This document shows positions 45,750-53,604 of a stretch of DNA of 64,000 nt, in pieces; the stretch's first letter is position 1, and the number at the start of each line of letters is the position of its first letter. The DNA is from Marinihelvus sp942491555. Its GTDB lineage: Bacteria; Pseudomonadota; Gammaproteobacteria; Xanthomonadales; SZUA-36. The stretch covers positions 102,398 to 166,397 of the forward strand of contig CALOBN010000004.1 of NCBI GenBank assembly GCA_942491555.1, read 5' to 3'. The notes beneath the pieces were generated by a model. That model saw only the letters and a program-made list of their open reading frames with translations. It made no database searches and was not told where the DNA came from. The translations under genes and the position numbers were made by a program.

Positions 45750-46478
45750 TCAGCTACGCTGCCCCATGATCCAATCTGTTGCCTGGTAGCGCCCGGGGGG
45801 CTGCTGAATCAACCAGTGAGCCGCCTGCAGCGCGCCACGCGCAAACACAGACCGGTCGGTTGCTGAATGGGCAATAGACAGTGTTTCGCCAGGCAGATCA
45901 AGACGCACAATGTGTTCACCAACCACTTCGCCTTCACGACGACTCTCAACCCGCGGCGCCAGCGGCTTCAGTGCCTGCGCAAGGGCCAGTGCGGTGCCGG
46001 AGGGGGCATCCTTTTTGTGGACATGATGGACGTCGGTGACGGTTGCCACCTCGACCTCTGGCAGCCATTGCCCCAGGTGCACCAGGGCACCCAGCATCGC
46101 ATTGAGGCCCGGGCTGAAATTTGCGGCGTGTAAAACCGCCACGCGTTTTGCAGCCTCATCAAGCGCCTGCTCATGCGTGGCGTCCAAACCCGTTGTGCCA
46201 CTCACCATCGGCACCGCCATCTTGGCACACCAGCGGGCGGCAGCAACCGCGCCTGACGGCAGGCTGAAATCAATCAGCACGTCCGGATTACGCCCCAGAC
46301 CCTCCAGACCCGGCCGCCACTGGGCGCCCGCGACATCACCGGGGTGGTGGCGGGAAACAACCGCAAGAATCTCAAAACCCTGCGCGACCGCCTGTTCGGC
46401 GACTTGCTGGCCCATGCGACCGGCGCCGTGAATCACGACAGTGGGTTTGCCGTGCCGCATGTGGCGACCAGGATTCAC
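45750..46478 (-). CDS. dapB: 4-Hydroxy-tetrahydrodipicolinate reductase
   Basis: DapB reduces the DapA product in lysine and diaminopimelate synthesis. The 242 residues contain the NAD(P)-binding VVIHGAGRMGQQV, SGTTGLD, NFSPGLNAM and the active-site segment HHVHKKDAPSGTAL. It is shorter than E. coli DapB (273) because of compact loops, with no sign of truncation. The GTG at 46478 overlaps the dnaJ stop (GTGA); an in-frame ATG at 46460 is an alternative start. Confidence 0.94.
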   Translation of the reverse strand: MNPGRHMRHGKPTVVIHGAGRMGQQVAEQAVAQGFEILAVVSRHHPGDVAGAQWRPGLEGLGRNPDVLIDFSLPSGAVAAARWCAKMAVPMVSGTTGLDATHEQALDEAAKRVAVLHAANFSPGLNAMLGALVHLGQWLPEVEVATVTDVHHVHKKDAPSGTALALAQALKPLAPRVESRREGEVVGEHIVRLDLPGETLSIAHSATDRSVFARGALQAAHWLIQQPPGRYQATDWIMGQRS

Positions 46479-47602
46479 GAGGTCATCCGGTCAAAAAACT
46501 CGCGCACGCTCTTGAGCCAGGAGTCGGACCGGGGATTGTGTTCCTTGTTGTCATCTCGATAGGAGGCTTCGAACTGACGTAACAGTTCTTTTTGAGTGCG
46601 CGTGAGTTTCACCGGTGTTTCGACCACCACGCGGCACATCAGATCGCCGTTCCTGCTGCTGCGGACTGATTTGACACCCTTGCCACGCAGGCGAAACATT
46701 TTTCCGGTCTGGGTTTCCGGGGGGATCTTGAGCTTCACCTGTCCGTTCAGGGTAGGTAACTCCAACTCGCCACCAAGCGCTGCAGCTGAAAAATGCACCG
46801 GCACCTCGCAGTACAGATTGTCCCCGTCACGTTCAAAAATCTTGTGCGGGCGGACGCGAATTTCGACATACAGGTCGCCGGGAGGCGCGCCATTGGGACC
46901 TGCCTCGCCTTCCTGGGCCAGGCGGATCCGGTCACCGTTGTCCACTCCAGCGGGAATCTTGACGGATAAGGTGCGCGTCTCCCGCACCCGTCCCTGACCA
47001 CTGCACTCGACGCAGGGATTCTTGACCTCTTTGCCATTGCCCTGGCACTGCGGGCAGGTCTGCTGAACTGAAAAAATGCCCTGCTGCATGCGCACCTGGC
47101 CGATACCGCCACAGGTCGTACAGGTTTGTTGTTGGCCGTCAGCAGCACCGGAACCGTCGCAGGCCTTGCAGCTCGACAGGCTCGGAACGCGAATCTCCCG
47201 CTCCACGCCCGTGACCGCCTCTTCCAGATCCAACTCGACCCCGTAGCGCAAGTCTGAACCGCGCTGCTGACCGCGACCACCGCGACGTCCCTGGCCGAAA
47301 ATATCGCCGAATATATCGCCGAATATATCGCCAACGTCTCCGTGAAAGCCACCGCCACCCTGGCCGCCCATCGACGGATCAACAGCTGCGTGGCCAAACT
47401 GGTCGTAGGCCGAACGTTTACGCGGATCCTTCAGGACCTCATAGGCCTCCTTGGCTTCCGTGAAACGCGCCTGGGCACCCGCATCATCCGGATTGCGATC
47501 CGGATGACATTTCATCGCCAGTTTACGGAACGCCTTTCTCAGCTCGTCCTCGCTGGCATCCCGGGAAACCCCGAGAACCTCGTAATAGTCTTTTTTTGCC
47601 AT
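46475..47602 (-). CDS. dnaJ: Chaperone DnaJ
   Basis: This Hsp40 co-chaperone of DnaK has 375 residues. It has the J domain at 1-70 with HPD at 33-35, a Gly/Phe-rich linker (GGQGGGGFHGDVGDIFGDIFGDIFGQ), the zinc domain with four CxxCxGxG-type repeats (CKACDGSG, CTTCGGIG, CPQCQGNG, CVECSGQG) and the C-terminal substrate domain. Unlike most relatives it is not adjacent to dnaK; about 6 kb and several genes lie between. A hairpin lies 12-45 bases upstream of the ATG. Confidence 0.97.
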   Translation of the reverse strand: MAKKDYYEVLGVSRDASEDELRKAFRKLAMKCHPDRNPDDAGAQARFTEAKEAYEVLKDPRKRSAYDQFGHAAVDPSMGGQGGGGFHGDVGDIFGDIFGDIFGQGRRGGRGQQRGSDLRYGVELDLEEAVTGVEREIRVPSLSSCKACDGSGAADGQQQTCTTCGGIGQVRMQQGIFSVQQTCPQCQGNGKEVKNPCVECSGQGRVRETRTLSVKIPAGVDNGDRIRLAQEGEAGPNGAPPGDLYVEIRVRPHKIFERDGDNLYCEVPVHFSAAALGGELELPTLNGQVKLKIPPETQTGKMFRLRGKGVKSVRSSRNGDLMCRVVVETPVKLTRTQKELLRQFEASYRDDNKEHNPRSDSWLKSVREFFDRMTS

Positions 47603-47614
47603 GGGTCGTCCGCT

Positions 47615-47648
47615 ACATCCCAGGGGATTTTAGTGTTCCCCTGAGATG
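47615..47648 (-). promoter_or_regulatory. Hairpin in the dnaJ leader
   Basis: A 5-bp stem (ACATC/GATGT) and a 7-bp stem (CAGGGGA/TCCCCTG), separated by one mismatch and closed by a 9-base loop, lie 12 bases upstream of the dnaJ ATG. It could be a leader structure, a terminator of upstream transcription without a T-run, or a binding site. Confidence 0.4.
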
Positions 47649-47740
47649 TGGCCCACACTGCGGCAATTCAACCACCAGGCCGGCCGCCGTGGCCGGATCT
47701 GCGAAGCACCGCCAGGGACCCGCGTGGATCCCCGCCTGGT

Positions 47741-48139
47741 TCAGCGATCCACGAAAACCACTAACTGGCCCAAAAACCGGCCCGCCAGAAAAGAAGCCAC
47801 ACACAGGACGATACTGGCGCCGATATTCAGCGCCGCATGACGCAAGGAATGCTCACGGTGCAGATCAAGGGACTGGTAGGCGAAGCTCGAAAATGTTGTG
47901 AATCCGCCGCAAAAGCCGGCAAATATCTGCCGTGCTTCGCCCGGCAGAAAGCCCGGGGCAGCCCATACCAGCGCCAGCACAAGCCCGAGCAGAAAACAGC
48001 CCAGTACGTTTACCAGCAAGGTGGCAAAGGGATACTTATGCGGCAGCGATTTGGCCAGCAGATAGCGCGCCACCGCACCCAGACCTCCACCAGTCGCAAA
48101 AGACAGGGGCAATATGACATCGGCCCAGGCCAGGGTCAT
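47741..48139 (-). CDS. crcB: Fluoride channel FluC/CrcB, copy 1
   Basis: This four-TM fluoride exporter of 132 residues has family motifs GGGLGAVARY at 17-26, FATLLVNVLGCFLLG and the fluoride-conducting phenylalanine box GFCGGFTTFSSF. Its ATG overlaps the stop of the second CrcB gene (ATGA), so the two are translated together and may form a heterodimeric dual-topology pair. Confidence 0.93.
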   Translation of the reverse strand: MTLAWADVILPLSFATGGGLGAVARYLLAKSLPHKYPFATLLVNVLGCFLLGLVLALVWAAPGFLPGEARQIFAGFCGGFTTFSSFAYQSLDLHREHSLRHAALNIGASIVLCVASFLAGRFLGQLVVFVDR

Positions 48140-48564
48140 TTTGCCACCACCCGGTGCAACCGTTGGGCCAGGGCCTCGCCTGCCACTGCCGCCCCGATAC
48201 CCAGCACGACAGCCAGCACCACGTAGATCAGCGCCTCGAGAAATGCCCCGGCATCGCCCAGCGCCACGAGTTCATAGCTGAAGTGTGAAAAGGTCGAGAA
48301 ACCACCACAAAAACCAACCACCAGGAAGTTACTCAGCCAGGCTTGCAGCCGGTCACGCAACACAAACAGCCACCCGATCAGGAAGCAGGCACTCAAGTTG
48401 ACCAGCAATATCGGAATCCAGAACCAGGGCGCGGGCAACACCGGGACCAGGAACTCGCGGGCCAGCGAACCAAGCGCACCGCCAAAAAAGACCAGCACCA
48501 CGATCAGCAGCGATGACTGCCGGGACACGGGCGGAGTTTCATTGACAGGCTGTTGTCGGGACAT
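48136..48564 (-). CDS. crcB: Fluoride channel FluC/CrcB, copy 2
   Basis: The 142 residues from ATG 48564 (a GTG at 48582 is the alternative) have four TM segments, FFGGALGSLAREF, ILLVNLSACFLIGW and GFCGGFSTFSHFSYE. It differs from copy 1 in the Arg-Tyr (here Arg-Glu-Phe) and in the Phe box (STFSHF), as is usual when two diverged subunits form an obligate heterodimer. Upstream, it is divergent from ydbH with only 23 bases between. Confidence 0.9.
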   Translation of the reverse strand: MSRQQPVNETPPVSRQSSLLIVVLVFFGGALGSLAREFLVPVLPAPWFWIPILLVNLSACFLIGWLFVLRDRLQAWLSNFLVVGFCGGFSTFSHFSYELVALGDAGAFLEALIYVVLAVVLGIGAAVAGEALAQRLHRVVAK

Positions 48565-48587
48565 GCTGCCGGTAAGATACACGCATC

Positions 48588-51434
48588 ATGAGCAGGGACA
48601 CAGCACCGCAGGTCGCAAAGCCGGCGGACAATTCAAACAATGCCAGGCGACCACGTCGATGGCCGCGCCGGCTGGGCTGGTTGTTTTTGGTGTTGCTCGG
48701 CGCTTTGCTCCTGGCCTGGTTGAGCTTTCCGGTGTGGGCCCCGCTGCTCGCGCAACGTTATGTTCCGCAAAACTGGACCGTGCTGAAACTTGATGTTCAA
48801 CGTCCCGGGTTTGCCGGCCTCAAGGTCCGTACCCTGAAAGCGCGGGGAAGCGAGGCCGGTCTGCCCATTATGCTGACGGCCAACAACGTCAATGTGCGCT
48901 ATGCCGGGCCGCAAGTCGATATCCAAAACCTTACCTTGAGCCTTGCCCAATCACCCGGGCCCGGCAACGAGGCGCCGTTTGATCCGGCTGGTTTCAGCCT
49001 GCCGCGCCTGGCGATGCCGCAGGCACTGCCGGAGGTCCGTATCGATACCCTGATCCTGGCAGACGCAAGAGAACCGAAGGGTCAACAGTGGGAATTTAGC
49101 GCCCTGAGACTGGGAAACGCCACGCAGCGACTGGATCTGCAAACAGTAATCATGCGTGCTGCCCCATTAAGCTCGGGCGTTGATCTCAGGCTAATCATGA
49201 ACGCCGGCCGGGTAGAACTGCATGCAACAAGCTCCGAACAGCCGGATGATGTGTTTCTGAGCTTTGTACAAACACCGGACGAGACAGACCCCTCTCAAGC
49301 AACCGCTCAACTTGAATGGCATGTGGATCTTGCCATGATCAACCCCGGTGAACTGGCGCAGGTCCTCGCCTTGCCCGGCGATCTTGCACCGACAGTGCTG
49401 GACGGGCAGATCACCGGGCAGATCGGCTTTCGCGGGACGGAGCGCCTAAGACCTGAAAATGGCGCAGTAGAACTGCAATCGCTGTTCGTGCAGACAGCTG
49501 CTGCGAGCCTGAAAGGCGATCTGGCAATGGACCTGGACCGCGATGCGGACGCGCTGTCGGCGGAGCTTCGCCAATCGTCCGTGAGCGTCGTACTGACAGA
49601 CGCTGCAAGACTGAAGCTCCTGCAGGAACTGCTGGCGCAGGAGGACATTACCGGTTTACTGACCACCGACGAGTTATCCATTTCGGTCACTGTCCCGGAG
49701 GTCCTGCGCTTCGAGTTTGGCCTTATCCCGCCCCGGCGCACATCCGTTTCCGGCAGCGCTATCGTTCACGCAATCCAGGCAGACTCGCTGGAGCTGCTTC
49801 TGACCGCAGAGCAGGTTTACGGGATCATCAGCACGCAAGCCGGGATTGGCTTAAGTGATATCAACATGACCGGCGAGTCCAGGTTTCGCTTCTCACATCC
49901 GGGCACCATCATCAGTGGAGACCAGACCCTGGGAGCCAGCAGTGGTACCGGCGACATCGCCCTGGAGTTACGCAGCGACAATGCCGATGAAAGCCTTGAT
50001 GTTGTCTTCAATGAGCTGACTCTTGGCGGTGTCAGCCTGTCCCAGCCAGGCCTGGTCGCCAGCATTAACGGACTGTCACTTAGCGGCGCATTGGATCAGG
50101 CGAGTGCCCTGTCTTTTCGTGGTCAGTTGAGCGGCGATAGCCTCGTCCTGGCCACGGAGGACAAGCCATTGGCACCCCCTCTGCTCTCGGCCTCGTCATT
50201 CAGCATGGACCTGGAATGGGATGAGCCAGGTACCTCCGGGGCTGTTGTACGCGGCCCGCTTACCCTGAACGAAGTCAATCTGCCCGTGGCCGCTGTGACG
50301 CTCGACTCTGTCACGCTTGACCTTGACCCCATCAGCCTGCCCGGCCTTGATGGCAATATGCGCATACTCACCACCGGCCTGGCTGCACAGGTGGATGGCA
50401 CCGCACGCTCAGGCGTGGATCTGGACCTGACAGGTGCCCTGCGCGCGGGGCGTTATTACGACGGTGAGGGAACCTTGCTAATGGGCTATCAGGCCGCCCT
50501 GCCGTTTGGATTTACGGCTGATCTGGAGACTACCGCGGGCACGATGACGTTTTCCCGGGCCACATTACCCGTTGCCGGGCTTGGTGCCCTGGCACGACCG
50601 CTCGGACTGACACTGCCCAAGAGCCTGGGCTTCGATGCCGGGCAGTTGATCATTGATGGTGGGGTGCGCTCAGACAGTGATGGCATCACAGGCGCACTGA
50701 CACTGACCGGCGAAGACCTGGGCATGTCGCTGGGTGAAAGCAATATGGAGGGGTTGAATTTTACGACACAGCTGGACCTGGCAGACGTTTTGCGTGGCGA
50801 TGGCAATGTGACGCTCAACCTGGCTCGCCTGGCTGCCGGCCTCGACCTGATCGCCATGAGCTCCGAACTTATGATCAACAGCTCCGGGGAGTTTGGTGCC
50901 CGCTCCTTGACCGCACAATTATTGGGCGGAGTGATTAACGTCCCTTCACTGACGCTCAGGGGCGGTCAGCTTCAGGATGCCTCCATCGACTGGGAAGGTT
51001 TTGATCTCAGCCGTTTGCTGAAGTTCGTTGATGTGAGTGGCCTGGATGGAACCGGCATCATGGATGCCCGTTTTCCCCTGGTTGCCGAAGCGGACGGCCC
51101 GGCTATTCGCAACGGTAGTTTTGCCGCCCGCGGGCCGGGGCAGCTGCGTTATTCCAGCGGTGCGCCGGCAGCCAACATCGGCCTGCAGGCCCTGGAAAAC
51201 TTCAACTATCAGAGCCTGTCCGGCACCCTGGACTATGGCAGTGATGGTGGCTACACGATTGGTGTGGAGTTGCTCGGCGCCAACCCGGATCTTTACGGGG
51301 GCTATCCGATTCGTTTTAAGCTGAACCTGGGTGGCGCAATGCCCGCCCTGTTCCGCAGTCTTTTCATTACCGGAGATTTTGACAAGGCCATTATTGAGCA
51401 ACTGCGCAGCGATGACCTCAAAGTAGAGCCGTAA
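48588..51434 (+). CDS. ydbH: YdbH-like intermembrane phospholipid transport protein
   Basis: This large AsmA-like protein of 948 residues has one N-terminal TM anchor (about 28-47: LGWLFLVLLGALLLAWLSFPVW) and a long repetitive beta-rich periplasmic region, ending LYGGYPIRFKLNLGGAMPALFRSLFITGDFDKAIIEQLR, typical of the YdbH C-terminus. In E. coli YdbH, TamB and YhdP redundantly bridge inner and outer membrane for phospholipid movement. The identification is strengthened by the downstream ynbE- and ydbL-like genes, the same operon as in E. coli. Confidence 0.88.
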   Translation: MSRDTAPQVAKPADNSNNARRPRRWPRRLGWLFLVLLGALLLAWLSFPVWAPLLAQRYVPQNWTVLKLDVQRPGFAGLKVRTLKARGSEAGLPIMLTANNVNVRYAGPQVDIQNLTLSLAQSPGPGNEAPFDPAGFSLPRLAMPQALPEVRIDTLILADAREPKGQQWEFSALRLGNATQRLDLQTVIMRAAPLSSGVDLRLIMNAGRVELHATSSEQPDDVFLSFVQTPDETDPSQATAQLEWHVDLAMINPGELAQVLALPGDLAPTVLDGQITGQIGFRGTERLRPENGAVELQSLFVQTAAASLKGDLAMDLDRDADALSAELRQSSVSVVLTDAARLKLLQELLAQEDITGLLTTDELSISVTVPEVLRFEFGLIPPRRTSVSGSAIVHAIQADSLELLLTAEQVYGIISTQAGIGLSDINMTGESRFRFSHPGTIISGDQTLGASSGTGDIALELRSDNADESLDVVFNELTLGGVSLSQPGLVASINGLSLSGALDQASALSFRGQLSGDSLVLATEDKPLAPPLLSASSFSMDLEWDEPGTSGAVVRGPLTLNEVNLPVAAVTLDSVTLDLDPISLPGLDGNMRILTTGLAAQVDGTARSGVDLDLTGALRAGRYYDGEGTLLMGYQAALPFGFTADLETTAGTMTFSRATLPVAGLGALARPLGLTLPKSLGFDAGQLIIDGGVRSDSDGITGALTLTGEDLGMSLGESNMEGLNFTTQLDLADVLRGDGNVTLNLARLAAGLDLIAMSSELMINSSGEFGARSLTAQLLGGVINVPSLTLRGGQLQDASIDWEGFDLSRLLKFVDVSGLDGTGIMDARFPLVAEADGPAIRNGSFAARGPGQLRYSSGAPAANIGLQALENFNYQSLSGTLDYGSDGGYTIGVELLGANPDLYGGYPIRFKLNLGGAMPALFRSLFITGDFDKAIIEQLRSDDLKVEP

Positions 51435-51546
51435 TCACCGCGAAATCCATTCATCGCACCATCAATCGCGTTCAGTCGAGGTTCATCTGAGAAGGCATAC
51501 GGTGTACGCTCAACCACTGGCATCAACGATAAAGGAACGCACCGCG

Positions 51547-51750
51547 ATGGTGATGCACACACATTTCGTAAACCGATTTCTGATCATGCTAACGACGCTG
51601 AGCTTGGTGGCTGCCTGTACGCCGACGGTCAAGGTTGAAGCGCCGGACAAACCCATTGAAATCAACATGAACGTCAATATTCGCCACGAAATCCTGATCA
51701 AAGTCGAAAAGGAAGTGGAAGAGATGTTCGAAAACGAGGACCTTTTCTGA
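51547..51750 (+). CDS. ynbE: YnbE-like lipoprotein
   Basis: This 67-residue lipoprotein has the lipobox LSLVAAC, with Cys at about 24, and the short conserved body CTPTVKVEAPDKPIEINMNVNIRHEILIKVEKEVEEMFE, which matches E. coli YnbE (IEVAAPKEPITINMNVKIEHEI). YnbE forms an outer-membrane partner that extends the YdbH bridge. I chose ATG 51547, with AAAGGA 10-15 bases upstream; ATG 51553 and a GTG at 51502 are in frame. Its stop overlaps the ydbL start (TGATG). Confidence 0.9.
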   Translation: MVMHTHFVNRFLIMLTTLSLVAACTPTVKVEAPDKPIEINMNVNIRHEILIKVEKEVEEMFENEDLF

Positions 51751-52109
51751 TGAACAGACTTGCGAAACGCCCGCCCACCCGGCTTGTGCTAAGCGTGCTG
51801 GCCGGCTTATTCAGCTTATTCGTTGCCATTTCTGCAGCAGCCGCAACGCTTGACGCAGCCAAGGCCGCAGGATGGATCGGTGAAATGCCAACCGGCTACC
51901 TCGGCCTGGTTCGCCAGGACGCGCCTCAGGACGTCAAGACCCTGGTCATGGACGTTAACGGTAAGCGCAAACAACGCTACCAGCAGATTGCCAAGCAACA
52001 GGGTGCCCCGCTGGTTGATGTAGAAAAGGTTGGCGGCCAGACGGCTATCGACATGACCGCCCCGGGCAATTACGTCATGGACTCTGGTGGTCGTTGGGTA
52101 CGAAAGTAG
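51750..52109 (+). CDS. ydbL: YdbL-like periplasmic protein (DUF1318)
   Basis: The 119-residue protein has a signal peptide (about 1-32) and a DUF1318 domain: LDAAKAAGWIGEMPTGYLGLV, VNGKRKQRYQQIAKQQG and a C-terminal PGNYVMDSGGRWVRK. In E. coli, YdbL is a periplasmic chaperone that limits YnbE oligomerisation in the YdbH-YnbE bridge. The start overlaps the ynbE stop by one base, completing the ydbH-ynbE-ydbL operon. Confidence 0.9.
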   Translation: MNRLAKRPPTRLVLSVLAGLFSLFVAISAAAATLDAAKAAGWIGEMPTGYLGLVRQDAPQDVKTLVMDVNGKRKQRYQQIAKQQGAPLVDVEKVGGQTAIDMTAPGNYVMDSGGRWVRK

Positions 52110-52203
52110 CGTCTTTATCCAGGCAATCAGATCACGGGCTTTACTTTGGCGGTGGTGTCGCGGTACCTTCTGCGGGTTAATTTACCTGCAAGGAGAAAAC
52201 TTG

Positions 52204-52584
52204 ATGAACAAGCAACACCTGATATTGGCTACCCTGCTCGGCATGTCACTGACACTGGTTGGCTGTGGAAAAGAAGACAACACGATGGAAGAGGCTGGCA
52301 AGAAAATGGACCAGGCCGCTGATGACGTGGCAAACGCCGCCGAAGACGCCATGAATAAGGCCGGTGATATGGCTTCCGATGCCATGGACAAAGCCGGTGA
52401 AATGGCTTCGGACGCAGAGAAAGCGGCCAAAGACGCGATGAGCGACGCCGAAGACATGGCTGAAGATGCCATGGACGATGCCAAAACCATGGCCGATGAA
52501 GCCGCCAAAGAAGCTGAAGCGGCTGCCGAAGATCTGGAAGAGGCTGCCGAAGACCTGAAAAAGCAGGTAGATGGCGATTCCTGA
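52204..52584 (+). CDS. Lipoprotein with 11-residue Ala/Asp/Glu/Lys/Met repeats
   Basis: The 126 residues start with a lipoprotein signal (ATLLGMSLTLVGC, Cys 21), followed by an almost continuous amphipathic helix made of about seven 11-residue units such as ASDAMDKAGEM, ASDAEKAAKDA, MSDAEDMAEDA and MDDAKTMADEA. The composition is acidic and alanine-rich without aromatics. Eleven-residue periodicity is known from LEA-type and apolipoprotein-like helices that lie on membranes. AAGGAG lies about 8 bases upstream of the ATG. It follows ydbL by 94 bases and ends at a strong terminator. I do not recognise a named family. Confidence 0.75.
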   Translation: MNKQHLILATLLGMSLTLVGCGKEDNTMEEAGKKMDQAADDVANAAEDAMNKAGDMASDAMDKAGEMASDAEKAAKDAMSDAEDMAEDAMDDAKTMADEAAKEAEAAAEDLEEAAEDLKKQVDGDS

Positions 52585-52599
52585 GCGGAATTGAATCAG

Positions 52600-52632
52600 A
52601 AAAAAAAGCCACCCGCCGGGTGGCTTTTTTTT
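52600..52632. terminator. Bidirectional terminator
   Basis: The stem GCCACCC/GGGTGGC (52608-52614 with 52618-52624) is flanked by eight or more A on the left and eight or more T on the right, so it serves both the lipoprotein gene (+) and the convergent glutathione transferase gene (-). Confidence 0.92.
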
Positions 52633-53524
52633 ACTCTGCGATTTTTGTCGATATTCCCTGTTCGCTCTCGAGTTTGTCCTGGGTACGCTGCTCAAAGTCA
52701 CTCATCGCATGACGCTCGTGCAATTGTTCGGACAAATCACCAAAATTACGATTCACCATGCGTCCTCGCTGTACCGCTGGACGTTCCGATATCAGGTCCG
52801 CCCAACGTCGCACATAACGGTAATCCTGAACCTGTAAAAACTCGGCTGCATCATAAAGAAAACCGCGGACCAGCTGACCATACCAGGGCCAGGTGGCCAT
52901 ATCGGCAATGCTGTATTCCTCCCCAGCCAGGTAAACATGATTGGCAAGATGGCGATCCAGTACGTCGAGCTGGCGTTTGACCTCCATGGCATAACGGTTG
53001 ATTGGATATTCGAACTTCTCCGGCGCATAGCTGTAAAAGTGACCAAAACCGCCACCCAGAAACGGTGCGGAACCCATCTGCCAGAACAGCCAGTTGAACG
53101 CTTCGGTTCGCGCCTTGTGCTCCGTTGGGACAAAAGCGCCAAACTTTTCTGCCAGGTAAACCAGGATGGCGCCGGATTCAAAGACACGGGTCGCCTCCTC
53201 TCCAGAGCAGTCCAGCAAGGCCGGAATCTTGGAGTTGGGGTTGATCGAGACAAATCCACTGGAGAACTGGTCACCTTCACCAATATCGATTAACCAGGCG
53301 TCGTATTCCGCACCCTCAAAGCCGGCGGCCAGCAATTCCTCCAACAAAATGGTGACCTTGACGCCATTGGGTGTCGCCAGGGAATAGAGCTGGAGTGGGT
53401 GTTGCCCTACCGGCAACTCTTTATCGTGGGTTGACCCCGCGATGGGCCGGTTAATGCTGGCGAATTTACCGCCGCTCTCGCTGTCCCAGGTCCAGATTTT
53501 TGGGGGTGTGTAGCTGTTACTCAT
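52631..53524 (-). CDS. yghU: Glutathione S-transferase family protein, YghU-like
   Basis: The 297 residues match the Nu-class GST YghU: an N-terminal extension (YTPPKIWTWDSESGGKFASINRPIAG), the thioredoxin-fold domain with LYSLATPNGVKVTILLEEL, NPNSKIPALLD and the ESGAILVYLAEKFG glutathione-binding segment, then an all-helical domain with FGHFYSYAPEKFEYPINRY. Nu-class enzymes use glutathione or its disulphide and have disulphide-bond reductase and peroxidase activity. It lies downstream of dnaK on the same strand but behind the dnaK terminator. Confidence 0.92.
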   Translation of the reverse strand: MSNSYTPPKIWTWDSESGGKFASINRPIAGSTHDKELPVGQHPLQLYSLATPNGVKVTILLEELLAAGFEGAEYDAWLIDIGEGDQFSSGFVSINPNSKIPALLDCSGEEATRVFESGAILVYLAEKFGAFVPTEHKARTEAFNWLFWQMGSAPFLGGGFGHFYSYAPEKFEYPINRYAMEVKRQLDVLDRHLANHVYLAGEEYSIADMATWPWYGQLVRGFLYDAAEFLQVQDYRYVRRWADLISERPAVQRGRMVNRNFGDLSEQLHERHAMSDFEQRTQDKLESEQGISTKIAE

Positions 53525-53556
53525 AACGGTTTCCCTGATTGTTCCAGGACAATGAA

Positions 53557-53580
53557 AAAGCCCCGCACACGCGGGGCTTT
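53557..53580 (-). terminator. Terminator of the grpE-dnaK operon
   Basis: A 10-bp stem (AAAGCCCCGC/GCGGGGCTTT, loop ACAC) lies 25 bases after the dnaK stop; reading on the minus strand a T-run follows. Confidence 0.88.
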
Positions 53581-53604
53581 CTCGGGATCAAAGGACTTAC
53601 ATAT

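Noticed and set aside
52204..52584. Coding repeats in the lipoprotein as a DNA-level tandem repeat
   Set aside because: Codons differ between repeat units; the periodicity is at protein level, not a recent DNA duplication.
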